Shown here piece by piece: positions 8,840 to 18,600 of a stretch of DNA of 64,000 bases. This DNA is from Aquipseudomonas alcaligenes. Its GTDB lineage: Bacteria > Pseudomonadota > Gammaproteobacteria > Pseudomonadales > Pseudomonadaceae. Both the position numbers and the translations under genes were made by a program. Below the pieces are notes generated by a model. It saw only the letters and a program-made list of their open reading frames with translations. It did not search any database and was not told where the DNA came from. The stretch's first letter is position 1. Each line of letters starts with the position of its first letter. The stretch lies in the NCBI RefSeq assembly GCF_900156545.1, contig NZ_FTNW01000005.1, positions 310,001-374,000 of the forward strand. Direction: 5' to 3'.

Positions 8840-10575
8840 CAGAGAACACGATTCCATCCGCCGACCTCACTCAGCGCAAGGTTCGTCTCGGCGACCTGCT
8901 GGTGCAGACCGGACTGATCAGCGAGGCACAGCTGCAACTGGCCCTGCAGGAGCAGAAACGCACCGGCTCCAAGCTGGGTCGTACGGTGATCGACCTGGGC
9001 TTCGTTGCCGAGGTCAAGCTGCTCACCGCACTGTCCGAGCAGTTGAAGATTCCCTTTATCGAGCTCAAGCACTTCAAGTTCGACCAGCAGCTGGTGCAGA
9101 CCCTGCCCGAGGCCATGGCCCGGCGCTTCCGTGCCATCCCGCTGTCGCGCGAAGGTGGTGGTGTGCTGGTGGGCATGTCCGATCCGCTCGACCTGTTCGC
9201 CCAGGACGAGATGGAGCGCCTGCTCAAGACCCGCGTGCGTCCGGCGGTGGTACGCGAGGCCGAATTGCTGGCCACGCTGGACCTGGTGTACCGGCGCACC
9301 AGTGAGATCGCCTCCATTGCCGGCGAGCTGGAAGGCGAGCTGCAGGACAGTGACTTCGACCTGTCCAAGCTCGGCGCCGACAACGTCAGCGACGCGCCGG
9401 TGGTGCGCCTGCTGCAGACTCTGTTCGAGGACGCCGTGCAGATGAAGGCCTCGGACATCCATATCGAACCGGACGAGGGCGTGGTGCGTATCCGTCAGCG
9501 CATCGACGGTGTGCTCAATGAGCAGGTGATGAAGGAGCAGCGCATCGCCTCGGCGCTGGTCATGCGCCTGAAGATCATGTCCGGCCTGGACATCTCCGAG
9601 AAGCGTCTGCCGCAGGACGGCCGTTTCAATATCCGGGTGAAGAACCGCAATATCGATGTGCGGGTGTCGACCATGCCGGTGCAGTTCGGCGAATCGGTGG
9701 TGATGCGTCTGCTCGATCAGAGTGCCGGCATTGCCAGCCTGGATGCCGGCGGTATGCCGGCCGACATGCTGGCACGCTTTCGGCGCCTGCTGCAGCGTCC
9801 CCACGGCATGGTGCTGGTGACCGGCCCTACCGGCTCGGGCAAGACCACCACGCTGTATGCGGGCCTCGCCGAGCTGAACAGCCCGGAGAAGAAGATCATC
9901 ACCGTGGAGGACCCGGTCGAGTACCGTCTGCCGCGGATCAACCAGGTGCAGGTCAACACCAAGATCGAGCTGACCTTCGCCCGCGTGCTGCGTGCCGCCC
10001 TGCGTCAGGACCCGGACATCGTCCTGATTGGTGAGATGCGCGACCAGGAAACCGCCGAGATCGGCCTGCGCGCCGCCCTGACCGGCCACCTGGTCCTGTC
10101 CACCCTGCACACCAATGACGCGCTGACCTCGGCCATGCGCCTGATCGACATGGGCGCCGAACCGTTCCTGGTCGCCACCTCGCTGAATGCCGTGCTGGCC
10201 CAGCGCCTGGTGCGCCGCGTGTGCGAGAACTGCATGGAGGACCACTATCCCGAGCAGCAGCAGCAGGCCTGGTTGGAGAGCCTGCATGGTGCGCCATTGG
10301 CCGGGCGCGCCTTCAAGCTGGGTAGCGGCTGCCATCAGTGCCACAACAGTGGCTACTCCGGGCGTATTGGCGTGTACGAGCTGCTCGAGATGGACGAGGC
10401 GATGATTGCCGCGCTGCGCCGCAGCGATCCCCAGGCCTTTGCCGAGGCGGCCAAGGCCAGTGCCGGCTACCGGCCGCTGGCCGCCTGCGCACTGGACTAT
10501 GCCCTGGCCGGGGTGACCAGCGTGGAGGAGGTGCTCAAGGTCTGCGCCACCCTGACCGACGAGGTGCTGGTGTGA
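8836..10575 (+). CDS. mshE: MSHA pilus extension ATPase MshE with c-di-GMP-binding N-domain
   Basis: 579 residues. Hexameric GspE/PilB-family ATPase driving pilus assembly. The N-terminus (about 15-75) has RLGDLLVQTGLISEAQLQLA, matching the MshEN motif that in Vibrio cholerae MshE binds c-di-GMP, with a second half-motif further on. Walker A GPTGSGKTTT is near residue 331, then the Asp box, Walker B and a four-cysteine zinc site (CENC...CHQC, about 462-500). Start ATG 8836 has GGAGG 6 bases ahead. After it comes a repeat, not the usual direct step to mshG. Confidence 0.96.
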   Translation: MTENTIPSADLTQRKVRLGDLLVQTGLISEAQLQLALQEQKRTGSKLGRTVIDLGFVAEVKLLTALSEQLKIPFIELKHFKFDQQLVQTLPEAMARRFRAIPLSREGGGVLVGMSDPLDLFAQDEMERLLKTRVRPAVVREAELLATLDLVYRRTSEIASIAGELEGELQDSDFDLSKLGADNVSDAPVVRLLQTLFEDAVQMKASDIHIEPDEGVVRIRQRIDGVLNEQVMKEQRIASALVMRLKIMSGLDISEKRLPQDGRFNIRVKNRNIDVRVSTMPVQFGESVVMRLLDQSAGIASLDAGGMPADMLARFRRLLQRPHGMVLVTGPTGSGKTTTLYAGLAELNSPEKKIITVEDPVEYRLPRINQVQVNTKIELTFARVLRAALRQDPDIVLIGEMRDQETAEIGLRAALTGHLVLSTLHTNDALTSAMRLIDMGAEPFLVATSLNAVLAQRLVRRVCENCMEDHYPEQQQQAWLESLHGAPLAGRAFKLGSGCHQCHNSGYSGRIGVYELLEMDEAMIAALRRSDPQAFAEAAKASAGYRPLAACALDYALAGVTSVEEVLKVCATLTDEVLV

Positions 10576-10603
10576 GCGGCCGCTCAGGCATCGCTCGCAC
10601 CAC

Positions 10604-10729
10604 CCCCTCTCCCATTCATGGGAGAGGGCGCTTTGGTAGCCCGGATGCAACCCGGGGGCGGAGCCACCTGCTTCCCGGATTGCACCTCGGCGCCGCTGCC
10701 CCCAGCCCCTCTCCCGAGGGGAGAGGGGA
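10604..10729. repeat. Hairpin-flanked REP/MITE-like intergenic repeat inside the msh operon
   Basis: Left hairpin: CCCTCTCCC (10605-10613), loop ATTCAT, GGGAGAGGG (10620-10628). Right hairpin: CCCCTCTCCC (10706-10715), loop GAG, GGGAGAGGGG (10719-10728). Between them lies TAGCCCGGATGCAACCCGGG (10637-10656) and a diverged, partly repeated CCCGGATTGCAC (10675-10686). The CCCGGATGCAA core resembles REP elements of Pseudomonas. The mshG ribosome site GAGAGGGGAG overlaps the right arm. Confidence 0.7.
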
Positions 10730-10738
10730 GTCTCGGTC

Positions 10739-11974
10739 ATGAGCCAGTTCCGCTACACCGGCCGCGACGCCCAGGGCGCCAAGGTCACCGGTACTCTGCA
10801 GAGCGCCAGCCGCGACAGCCTGGCCAGCGAGCTGCTGGCGCAACAGATCACCCCGCTGACCATCGAGGAACAGGCCGGGCAGGGTGGCGAGGACGTCCTG
10901 GCCATCCTGCAGGAGAAGCTGCGGCGCCGGCGTGTCGACCTCGAAGAACTGATCATCTTCTGCCGCCAGATGTACAGCCTGAGCAAGGCCGGCGTGCCGA
11001 TCATCCGCGCCATCGGCGGCCTCGCCGAATCGCACCGCAACCTGTATTTCCGCGAGGTGCTACAGCAGGTGCGTGCCGACCTCGAAGGCGGCATGAACAT
11101 GGCCGTGGCCCTGCATGCTCACCCCAAGGTGTTCACCACCCTGTTCATCAGCATGGTCAGTGTCGGCGAGAACACCGGCCAGCTCGACCAGGCCTTCCGC
11201 CAGCTGGCCGGCTACCTGGAGCTGGAGCGCGAGACGCGCAAGCGCATCAAGCAGGCCACACGCTACCCGCTGTTCGTGCTGATCGCCATGGCCGTGGCGC
11301 TGGTGGTGATCAACCTGCTGGTGATCCCGGCGTTCGCCAAGGTGTTCGAGCAGTTCAAGGCGGACCTGCCCTGGCCGACCCAGGTGCTGATCGGCACCTC
11401 GCAGTTCTTCCAGGACTTCTGGTGGCTGCTCCTGCTGCTGTTCGGCGGCGGCCTGTATGCCTTCTTCAAGTGGATCGAGACCGACGCCGGCGCGCTCAAG
11501 TGGGACGCCACCAAGCTGCGCCTGCCCATTGTCGGCGGCATTTTCGAGCGCATTGCCCTGGCCCGTTTCACTCGTACCTTCGCCATGATGTACAAGGCCG
11601 GCGTGCCGCTGCTGCAGACCCTGTCGATCAACAGCGCCAGCGTCGGCAACCGGCATATCGGCCAGGCCATCCTGGGTATGCGCGAGGGGGTGGAGCGTGG
11701 CGAGGCATTGACCCGCACCGCGTCGAGCAGCGGCCTGTTCACCCCGCTGGTGTTGCAGATGATGGCCGTGGGCGAGGAAACCGGCGCCCTGGATGACCTG
11801 TTCATCGAGGTGGCGGACTTCTACGAGCAGGAAGTGGACTACGACCTCAAACAACTGGCGTCGGCCATCGAGCCGATCCTGATCGTGGCTATGGGCGTGA
11901 TGGTGCTGATCCTCGCGCTGGGCGTGTTCCTGCCGATGTGGGAATTGGCCTCGGTCGCCAAGGGCGGCGCGTGA
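10739..11974 (+). CDS. mshG: MSHA inner-membrane platform protein MshG (PilC/GspF family)
   Basis: 411 residues. Two GspF domains (about 75-195 and 275-400) with three membrane helices, including LFVLIAMAVALVVINLLVIPAF and a C-terminal ILIVAMGVMVLILALGVFLP. The N-terminal FRYTGRDAQGAKVTGTL and the MMAVGEETGALDDL block are family hallmarks. It forms the base on which MshE acts. Its ribosome site lies in the right arm of the upstream repeat, so that repeat may affect translation. Four-base overlap with mshF. Confidence 0.95.
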   Translation: MSQFRYTGRDAQGAKVTGTLQSASRDSLASELLAQQITPLTIEEQAGQGGEDVLAILQEKLRRRRVDLEELIIFCRQMYSLSKAGVPIIRAIGGLAESHRNLYFREVLQQVRADLEGGMNMAVALHAHPKVFTTLFISMVSVGENTGQLDQAFRQLAGYLELERETRKRIKQATRYPLFVLIAMAVALVVINLLVIPAFAKVFEQFKADLPWPTQVLIGTSQFFQDFWWLLLLLFGGGLYAFFKWIETDAGALKWDATKLRLPIVGGIFERIALARFTRTFAMMYKAGVPLLQTLSINSASVGNRHIGQAILGMREGVERGEALTRTASSSGLFTPLVLQMMAVGEETGALDDLFIEVADFYEQEVDYDLKQLASAIEPILIVAMGVMVLILALGVFLPMWELASVAKGGA

Positions 11975-12489
11975 GCCCGGACTACCAGGCCGATTACTGG
12001 GTCAGGCGCGCGCGCCTGTTTGGCTGGGGACTGATCCTGGTCATGGCACTGGCGGTGGTGCTGGCGCTAGGCTGGAAAATAGCCGAGGTCAGCGAACTGC
12101 GGGCCATGGATGCCACCCGTGCCCACCTGGCTGCCAGCCTGAGTGGCCTGGCGGCGGAGCAGATGGCGAAGGACCGGGTGCTGGACGAGGCCTGGAAACG
12201 CAAGAATCCGTTCGTGCTGCTGCGCTGGCAGCAGGACAACTACTGCGGCGAACTGACCGCACCAGGCGAGCCGCGTGCCGGCTGCTGGTACTGGTTGCCA
12301 CAGCAGGCCTGGGTGCTCTACCGCACCCGGTTCGCCGACGGATGGAAGGGAAGGGGGCACGAGCTGCGTGCCTGGCGCCTGTCGACGGTTCCCGAGGGGC
12401 TGTCGACTGCGTCACAATCCAGGGGCGCCCCCTTTGCCCTGGAGCTTGAAGAAGTTCCCGCCGCGGAACTGTCCGCGCAGGGTTTTTGA
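11971..12489 (+). CDS. mshF: MSHA biogenesis protein MshF
   Basis: 172 residues from GTG 11971, which overlaps the mshG stop (GTGA). Short cytoplasmic tail, one membrane helix (about 16-38, WGLILVMALAVVLALGW) and a periplasmic domain that contains CGEL...GCWYWLPQ with a likely disulfide. MshF proteins have no known catalytic role; assigned mainly by place between mshG and mshB and by size. Confidence 0.8.
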   Translation: MSPDYQADYWVRRARLFGWGLILVMALAVVLALGWKIAEVSELRAMDATRAHLAASLSGLAAEQMAKDRVLDEAWKRKNPFVLLRWQQDNYCGELTAPGEPRAGCWYWLPQQAWVLYRTRFADGWKGRGHELRAWRLSTVPEGLSTASQSRGAPFALELEEVPAAELSAQGF

Positions 12490-12506
12490 GTCACAGAGGA
12501 AGCAAG

Positions 12507-13019
12507 ATGAAGAACAGCAAAGGTTTTACCCTGATCGAACTGGTGGTGGTGATCGTCATCCTCGGCATTCTGGCTGCGGTGGCGCTGCCGCGGTTTATCG
12601 ACACCACCAAGGATGCACATGAGTCCGCAGTCCGTGGTGCCGGTGGTGCACTGGCCTCGGCGGTGCTTTTGGTGCGGGCGCAGTGGGAGGTCAATCGCAG
12701 CAAGGGCGTGACCAATCCCAATGACAACGTCGCTGGTTTCGGCGCCAACAACGTAGATGTGAACACCAGTGGTTGGCCGGTGGGCATCGATGATGGCAAT
12801 ACCGTGGGCTCGGTCGCCGATTGCCAGGCCATCTGGAACAACATTCTGCAGGGTTCTGCACCAACCGTTACCGGCGCCACGCCCGACTATGTGGCCACCG
12901 TGGCGGGGCAGGTCTGTACTTATACCTACCAGCGTGATCCTTCCGCTGCCGGTGTGGCGAACGATCTGATTGTTTACGATGCAACTAACGGCACCGTTAC
13001 TACTACCTACATCGAATAA
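12507..13019 (+). CDS. mshB: MSHA pilin-like protein MshB
   Basis: 170 residues. Type IV prepilin with a 6-residue leader (MKNSKG) cleaved before FTLIELVVVIVILGILAA, Glu at +5. ATG 12507 has AGAGGA 9 bases ahead. A conserved C-terminal disulfide loop (CQAIW ... QVCTYTY) follows. By analogy with Vibrio, the gene just before mshA is mshB, thought to be a minor or initiating pilin; it could also be a second structural pilin, since it is larger than the MshA that follows. Confidence 0.88.
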   Translation: MKNSKGFTLIELVVVIVILGILAAVALPRFIDTTKDAHESAVRGAGGALASAVLLVRAQWEVNRSKGVTNPNDNVAGFGANNVDVNTSGWPVGIDDGNTVGSVADCQAIWNNILQGSAPTVTGATPDYVATVAGQVCTYTYQRDPSAAGVANDLIVYDATNGTVTTTYIE

Positions 13020-13041
13020 CCGACCTACGGGGACTGTGCGT

Positions 13042-13503
13042 ATGAAAAGGCAACAAGGTGGCTTTACCCTGATCGAACTGATTATGGTTATCGTGATTCT
13101 GGGCATTTTGGCGGCGTTTGCGCTGCCGCGGTTTGCTGATCTGGGAGGGGATGCACGTCAGGCATCCATCAATGGTGCTCTGGGAGCAGTTAAAAGTGCG
13201 AGTGGCATCGTCCATTCCGCAGCCCTGGCCCGGAATGTGACGGGTGATCTCACCACGCCAGCCACTGTTTCGCTGGAAGGCACCAACATCAACGTTGTGT
13301 TCGGATATCCACAGGCGAGTGAAACGGGCATTCAGGCAGCAGCCCAGCTGGTTGCTGCCGACTACACCATTGGATTTGCTGGGAATGCGATGACCGTTAC
13401 TCTCGGAACGTGCTCTTTTACTTATACCCAGCCCACAGCTGCGAATACCGCTCCTGTCATCTCGGGCATTACCGATAGCAACACCACGGCGCCTGGCTGC
13501 TGA
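13042..13503 (+). CDS. mshA: Major MSHA pilin MshA
   Basis: 153 residues. Prepilin leader MKRQQGG is cleaved before FTLIELIMVIVILGILAA. ALPRFADLGGDARQASINGALGAVKSASGIVHS is typical of the MshA head start, and a C-terminal pair (CSFTYTQ ... APGC) fits the pilin disulfide loop. Codon use is visibly less GC-rich than in its neighbours, with AT-rich third positions such as TTT, ATT and GCA, as often seen in variable surface pilins. GGGGAC precedes the start by about 9 bases. Confidence 0.9.
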   Translation: MKRQQGGFTLIELIMVIVILGILAAFALPRFADLGGDARQASINGALGAVKSASGIVHSAALARNVTGDLTTPATVSLEGTNINVVFGYPQASETGIQAAAQLVAADYTIGFAGNAMTVTLGTCSFTYTQPTAANTAPVISGITDSNTTAPGC

Positions 13504-13514
13504 GCCTAGCTGAC

Positions 13515-13952
13515 GTGGTACAGCGCGGCTTCACCCTGGTCGAGCTAACGATGGTCATCGTGATCATCGGCATCCTCGCCGCCGTGGTGGGGCCGCGCTT
13601 CTTCGACCGCCAGGTGTTCGACGAGCGCCTGTTCTACGAAGAGTCCCTGGCTGCCGTGCGCTATGGGCAGAAGCTGGCGGTGGCCAGCGGCTGCCTGATC
13701 CAGGTCAGCCTGGATGGCAGCGGCTACCGCCTGCGCCGCGCCGCCAACTGCACTTCCGGTGGCTTCACCAGCGAGGTGCAGGGGCCGGATGGCCAGTCTC
13801 CCTTCGCCGCGCCGCTGCCCAATGGGGTCAGTGTCTCGGCGAACACCTTTCCCGTGGTATTCGACTCCCTCGGCCGTCCTTCGGCCGCGGCGAGTGCCAC
13901 CCTCGGCAGCTTCACCATCAACGTGACTGCCGACACCGGCATGGTGCGATGA
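13515..13952 (+). CDS. mshC: MSHA minor pilin MshC
   Basis: 145 residues from GTG 13515. Very short leader MVQRG before FTLVELTMVIVIIGILAAVV; then PRFFDRQVFDERLFYEESLAAVRYGQKLAVASGC, the pattern of GspH/FimT-like minor pilins, with a small beta domain. It overlaps mshD by 4 bases. Probably part of the tip complex that primes pilus assembly. Confidence 0.87.
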   Translation: MVQRGFTLVELTMVIVIIGILAAVVGPRFFDRQVFDERLFYEESLAAVRYGQKLAVASGCLIQVSLDGSGYRLRRAANCTSGGFTSEVQGPDGQSPFAAPLPNGVSVSANTFPVVFDSLGRPSAAASATLGSFTINVTADTGMVR

Positions 13953-14404
13953 AGCGCCAGGCCGGCATGACCCTGGTCGAGCTGGTGATCACCATCGTGA
14001 TCATCGGCATTGCCGCCGCCGCGCTATACAGCGCCATGGCCGCCATCACCGGGCGTTCCGCCGACCCGCTGCTGCGTCAGCAGAGCCTGAGCATTGCCGA
14101 GGGCTATCTGGAGGAGATCCTCCTGCAGCCGTTCCTCGACAGCAGCAATGCGGTCTGCCCGGCGCCGCCGGCCAGTCGCGCCAGCTTCGACAATGTCTGC
14201 GACTTCCACGGCCTGAACGACAACGGCGTGCGCGATGCCCGTGGCCAGGCCATTGCCGCGCTGGCCAACTATCGGGTGCAGGTCGCCGTTACGGCCCATG
14301 CCCTGGACGGCCTGGCCGCCAGCGATGCGCTACTGGTGCGCGTGACGGTCACCGACCCGGCGGGCCAGACGCTGGCGCTCGACGGCATCAGGACGCGCTA
14401 CTGA
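13949..14404 (+). CDS. mshD: MSHA minor pilin MshD
   Basis: 151 residues. Leader MKRQAG before MTLVELVITIVIIGIAAAAL with Met rather than Phe at +1, as allowed for prepilin peptidase. The following SMAAITGRSADPLLRQQSLSIAEGYLEEI resembles PilV/GspI-type minor pilins. Start and stop overlap both neighbours, implying translational coupling. Confidence 0.87.
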   Translation: MKRQAGMTLVELVITIVIIGIAAAALYSAMAAITGRSADPLLRQQSLSIAEGYLEEILLQPFLDSSNAVCPAPPASRASFDNVCDFHGLNDNGVRDARGQAIAALANYRVQVAVTAHALDGLAASDALLVRVTVTDPAGQTLALDGIRTRY

Positions 14405-15285
14405 TGCGGCGCCTGCGCGGTTTTACCCTGGTCGAACTGGTCATGGTCATCGCCCTGGCGGGGCTGGTGGGGGTGATGATCAGCACTGTGCTGTCACGCC
14501 CGATGGAAGGCTTCCTCGGCCAGAGCCGGCGTGCCGAGCTGGTGGATATCGCCGCCGGTGCCCTGCAGCGCATGAGCCGCGATGTGCGCCTGGCCGTGCC
14601 CAACTCACTGCGCGTCTCCGCCGATGGTCAGGCGGTAGAGCTGCTGCTGATCCACAGCGCGGCGCGCTACCGTCCCAATCGTATCGGCGAGCAGGGTCTG
14701 CGTTTTTCCAGTGACGCGGCCGGCACCTGCAACAGCACCACCCAGGGCGGTCGCTGCGACAGCCTGCAGGTGCTGGACGGCGCGTTCAATCCCGCCGGCG
14801 CGCGCTGGCTGGTGCTGTACAACATCGGCGCCGAGTCCGGTGGTAATCCGCAGCAGGGCAGCAATGTGTGGAAGTACGACAATCCGGGTGTGATCACGCC
14901 GACCGGCACCAGCTTCACCAGCCTGGCCGGCGCCCCGGCCGGCGAGAGCCATATCGCCCTGGGCAACCTGCCGGTCGGCGGTTTCCGCTTTGCCTTCGCT
15001 TCGCCGCAGCACCGCCTATACCTGGCCGAGACGGTGGTGGGTTACCGCTGCCAGGGCGGCCAACTGGTGCGCTATAGCTACAACGCGCTCAACGATACCC
15101 TGCCGGCCAACCCGCCGCCGGGCTCCAATCCACAGCCGGTGGCGCGCAGTGTGGCCAACTGCAATTTCACCTACCAATCCGGCAGTACCCAGCGCGCCGG
15201 GCTGCTCACGCTCAGCCTGGGCATCGCCCAGGACGGGGAAAACCTGCAACTGCTGCAACAGGTCCATGTCGACAATGCGCCGTGA
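14404..15285 (+). CDS. mshO: MSHA minor pilin MshO
   Basis: 293 residues. Leader MRRLRG before FTLVELVMVIALAGLVGVMI with Glu5; then RRAELVDIAAGALQRMSRDVRLAVPNS, a PilW/GspJ-like pattern. The large head contains two likely disulfides (AAGTCNSTT...GRCDSLQ and YRCQGG...ANCNFTY). One-base overlap with mshD (TGATG-type junction) and a short overlap with mshP. Confidence 0.88.
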   Translation: MRRLRGFTLVELVMVIALAGLVGVMISTVLSRPMEGFLGQSRRAELVDIAAGALQRMSRDVRLAVPNSLRVSADGQAVELLLIHSAARYRPNRIGEQGLRFSSDAAGTCNSTTQGGRCDSLQVLDGAFNPAGARWLVLYNIGAESGGNPQQGSNVWKYDNPGVITPTGTSFTSLAGAPAGESHIALGNLPVGGFRFAFASPQHRLYLAETVVGYRCQGGQLVRYSYNALNDTLPANPPPGSNPQPVARSVANCNFTYQSGSTQRAGLLTLSLGIAQDGENLQLLQQVHVDNAP

Positions 15286-15691
15286 ACCCCGCTGGCGCCG
15301 GGCGTCAGGCTTCGGCCTGGTGGCGGCGCTGTTCCTGATCATCGTGGTGACCCTGCTGGTGATCACCATGGCGCGCCTGTCCACGGTGCAGCATGGCAGC
15401 ACCAGCCTGGCCATCCAGCAGGCGCGCGCCTACCAGGCCGCGCGTGCCGGGCTGGAGTGGGGCATCAGTCAGGCGGTGCAGAGCAACCTGTGCGCCGCCG
15501 GCACCCCGAGCATGACCGGCACGGGGCTGGCCGAGTTCAGCGTCAGCGTCAGCTGCGCCAGTTCCAGCTATACCGACAACGAGGGTAATCCGGTGCAGAT
15601 CTTTCGTTTCACTGCAGAGGCGCAGAATGGCACGCCAGGCGGGCGCCCGGATTATGCCTATCGCCAACTGACTGCCACGGTGGAACGATGA
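15275..15691 (+). CDS. mshP: MSHA biogenesis protein MshP (PilX-like)
   Basis: 138 residues from ATG 15275, which lies 12 bases after an AGG; an ATG at 15266 would add three residues. It has a prepilin-like Gly before FGLVAALFLIIVVTLLVITMARLS but lacks Glu5, as in GspK/PilX-type subunits that cap the pilus tip. ARAYQAARAGLEWGISQAV is a PilX-family block. A C-terminal disulfide is likely (NLCAAG ... VSCASS). Overlaps mshQ by 4 bases. Confidence 0.82.
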   Translation: MRREPRWRRASGFGLVAALFLIIVVTLLVITMARLSTVQHGSTSLAIQQARAYQAARAGLEWGISQAVQSNLCAAGTPSMTGTGLAEFSVSVSCASSSYTDNEGNPVQIFRFTAEAQNGTPGGRPDYAYRQLTATVER

Positions 15692-18600
15692 GCCGCGTTG
15701 TCCTGTGTTGCCTGGCCCTGCTGGCTGCGCTGCTGGCGCTGCCGGCGCAGGCGGTCACCTACACCTTCAACACCAGCGGTGGCACCTTCGTTTCAGGAAC
15801 GCCTTCCATCTGCTCGGGAAGCTGGAGTCGCTCCGGCAGCACCTTCACCTGTACGGGTGATCTGAGCACGGCCAGTGGCGATGTACTGACGGTGTCCAGC
15901 GCAACGGCCATTACGGTCAGTGCACGGCGAATCACCCTGATCGGCACAACGGTGGGCGCCACCGACCGTGCGATCAACCTGCGTGCCACCTCCAATCCGA
16001 TCACCGCAACCAACTCGACCGTGACCGGCACGCTGACCGCCACGTCGGGAAGCATCAGTCTCACGGGGGGCAGTGTCAGCGGGCTGGTGCTGAGCGACTG
16101 CTGCGCCATCACCACCAATGGCACCAACCTGCTCGGCGGCGCGAATTCCGACAGGGACCGCCTGAGCATTACCGGCGGGACGCTGCAGGGCGACTTCTAC
16201 GCGGGCAACAACCCGGCGACCTTCACGGGCGTGAACATGCTCTCGGGCACCGTCAGCGGTGCCAGTACAGTCACCTTCAACGACAGCACCTTGGGCAGCC
16301 CCACCTCCTACGTCGACGTGACCTCGGCCAATGGGCCGGTGACCTTGAACAACTCCAGTGCCTACGGCAACTTCACGGCGCCCGGTTACTCGACCATTGC
16401 GGTCAACAGCCCCAGTACCGTGACCGGCACCTGTTCGCCTGGCTCGACACCGGCCAACGCCTGCCGGCCTGCGCCGCTTCTCTACTGGGCGCTGGACGAG
16501 AGCCAGTGGACGGGGGCCACTGGCGAAGTGCTCGATAGCACGCCGAATGGCCTGAGCGGCGCCGCCGTCAATGGCGCAACCACGGCGCGCACCACCCCCG
16601 CGCTGCCGACAGTGGATGCCCAAGGCACTTGTGGTTACGGGGTCTTCAATGCGACGTCCAGCCAGTATGTGCAGCGCGCCGACAACAACCTGCTCGACCT
16701 GCGGGGCAGCTTTACCATCGGTGTGTGGGTGAAACCGCGTAGTCTGCCGAGTTCGGGGCTGATGAGCATCCTGTCCAAGGACAACAACTACGAGTTCCAC
16801 CTCAACCCCAATGGCACCATCAACTGGTGGTGGCAAACCGGGACCAACACCACGCGCGAGTTCAACAGCACCACGGCGCTGCCGACCGGGCAGTGGAGCC
16901 ATGTGCTGATTCGTTATGCCCCGGGCGACCAGCGCATCTACATCAACGGCAGTCTGGCCGGGCAGGCCAGTTTCGCCGGCACACCGGTCGCCAACAACAA
17001 CCCCCTGCAGATGGGTGCGGATCAGAACTTTCCCGGGCGCTACTTCAATGGCGAACTCGACGAGTTGCGCATCTACAACGTGGCGCTGTCCGAAGCCCAG
17101 ATCGCGGCCCTGGTGGCCGAGCGTCATCCCTGCGGCCTTAACCTGCAGTGCTTCAGTGATAACTTCGATGATGGCAGCCTGGGCGAGGACTGGGCGGTGG
17201 CCAGCCGCGGCGCCACGGCCTTCACGCCGACCGTCAGCGGCCAACGCATGCGCCTGACCAGCAGCCAGGGCAACGTCTCTACCTCGTCCACCCTGCAGCG
17301 CCTGTTCCCGGCGGCGGGTAACTATATCCAGGTGCAGTTCAAGTACTACGCCTACAACGGCAGCGGCGCCGACGGTGTTGCGGTGGTGCTGTCCGATGCG
17401 AGCGTGACGCCTCAGCCCGGCGCCTTCGGCGGTCCGCTGGGTTATGGCACCCGCGGCGATGCGGCGAACCCCGGTTTCGCCGGTGGCTGGTTGGGGGTCG
17501 GTATCGACGAGTACGGTAACTTCTCCGTCGAGGGTGGCGACAACCCGCAGCAACAGCGTCCCGACTCGGTGGCGATTCGTGGCTCGGGCAGCAGCCCCTA
17601 CACCTCCGGCTATCGCTATATCGCCGGTACCGCGGCCGGTCTCAGTCCCGGGGTGGACAACGCCAGCAGCACCAGCGCCGCGCCCGGGCATACCTACCGC
17701 ATCACCCTGGATGGTCGTTTCACCAGTCAGGCGCGGGTAACGGTGGAGCGCGACACCGGCAGTGGCTTCGTGGTGCTCCCCAACCTCAATGCGGTCAATG
17801 TGCTGGCGGCTGCCAATCAGCAAGCGGCGCTGCCGAGCGACTTCTATTTGTCGCTGACCGGCTCCACCGGCGGCTCGACCAATATTCATGAGCTCGACGA
17901 CCTGCAGGTCTGCGCGACCGATATCAAGCCGATCGGCCAGCAGATTGATCACTTTGAACTGGTCTACGCTACGGCCACGCCACTGACCTGCAATCCTCTG
18001 CCAGTGACCGTCCGAGCCTGTGCGAATGCGGCGTGCACGCAGCTTTATGTCGACCCGGTCACCGTAACGCTAAGTCCAGGTGCGGGCTGGGTAGGCGGCA
18101 TGCCGCGAATTTTTAGTGGCGGGCAAGCTACTTTCAACTTGCAGGTCACCACTCCAGGAACAGTGAGTCTCGGGGTGGCCAGTTCGTCTCCCCTTGCCAA
18201 ACCAAACAGCCAAACGCTCTGCTCGTCGGCTAACTGCCAGGTTGAGTTTGTCGATAGTGGCTTTTTTTTCTCCATCCCGACGCAACTGGCGAACAAGGAG
18301 TCTGAGCTCGTTACCGTATCGGCGCGCAGTCGGAATCCAGACACACAGAAGTGTGAGCCGTCCTTTAAAAGTGTGAAGCGTAATGTGTCGTTCTGGTCAG
18401 ACTATCTGAATCCTGATCCTGCGGAGATTCAGGGGAAACCCCAGATAGCGCTGCGTTACAACACCCCGCTCACCGAGCCAGAGCTTGTCTCGACCGCATC
18501 TGCCACAGCGACGGTAGTGCCCCTGGATTTTGATGCGAACGCTCAGGCCAAGATTTGGGTGCGCTACCCGGACGCCGGTAAGTTGCGGCTGAATGCCAGT

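Noticed and set aside
13949..15691. General secretion pseudopilins instead of MSHA minor pilins
   Set aside because: Pseudopilin families GspH-K are related, but mshF/mshB/mshA order, mshQ downstream and MshE with MshEN domain fit the MSHA system much better.
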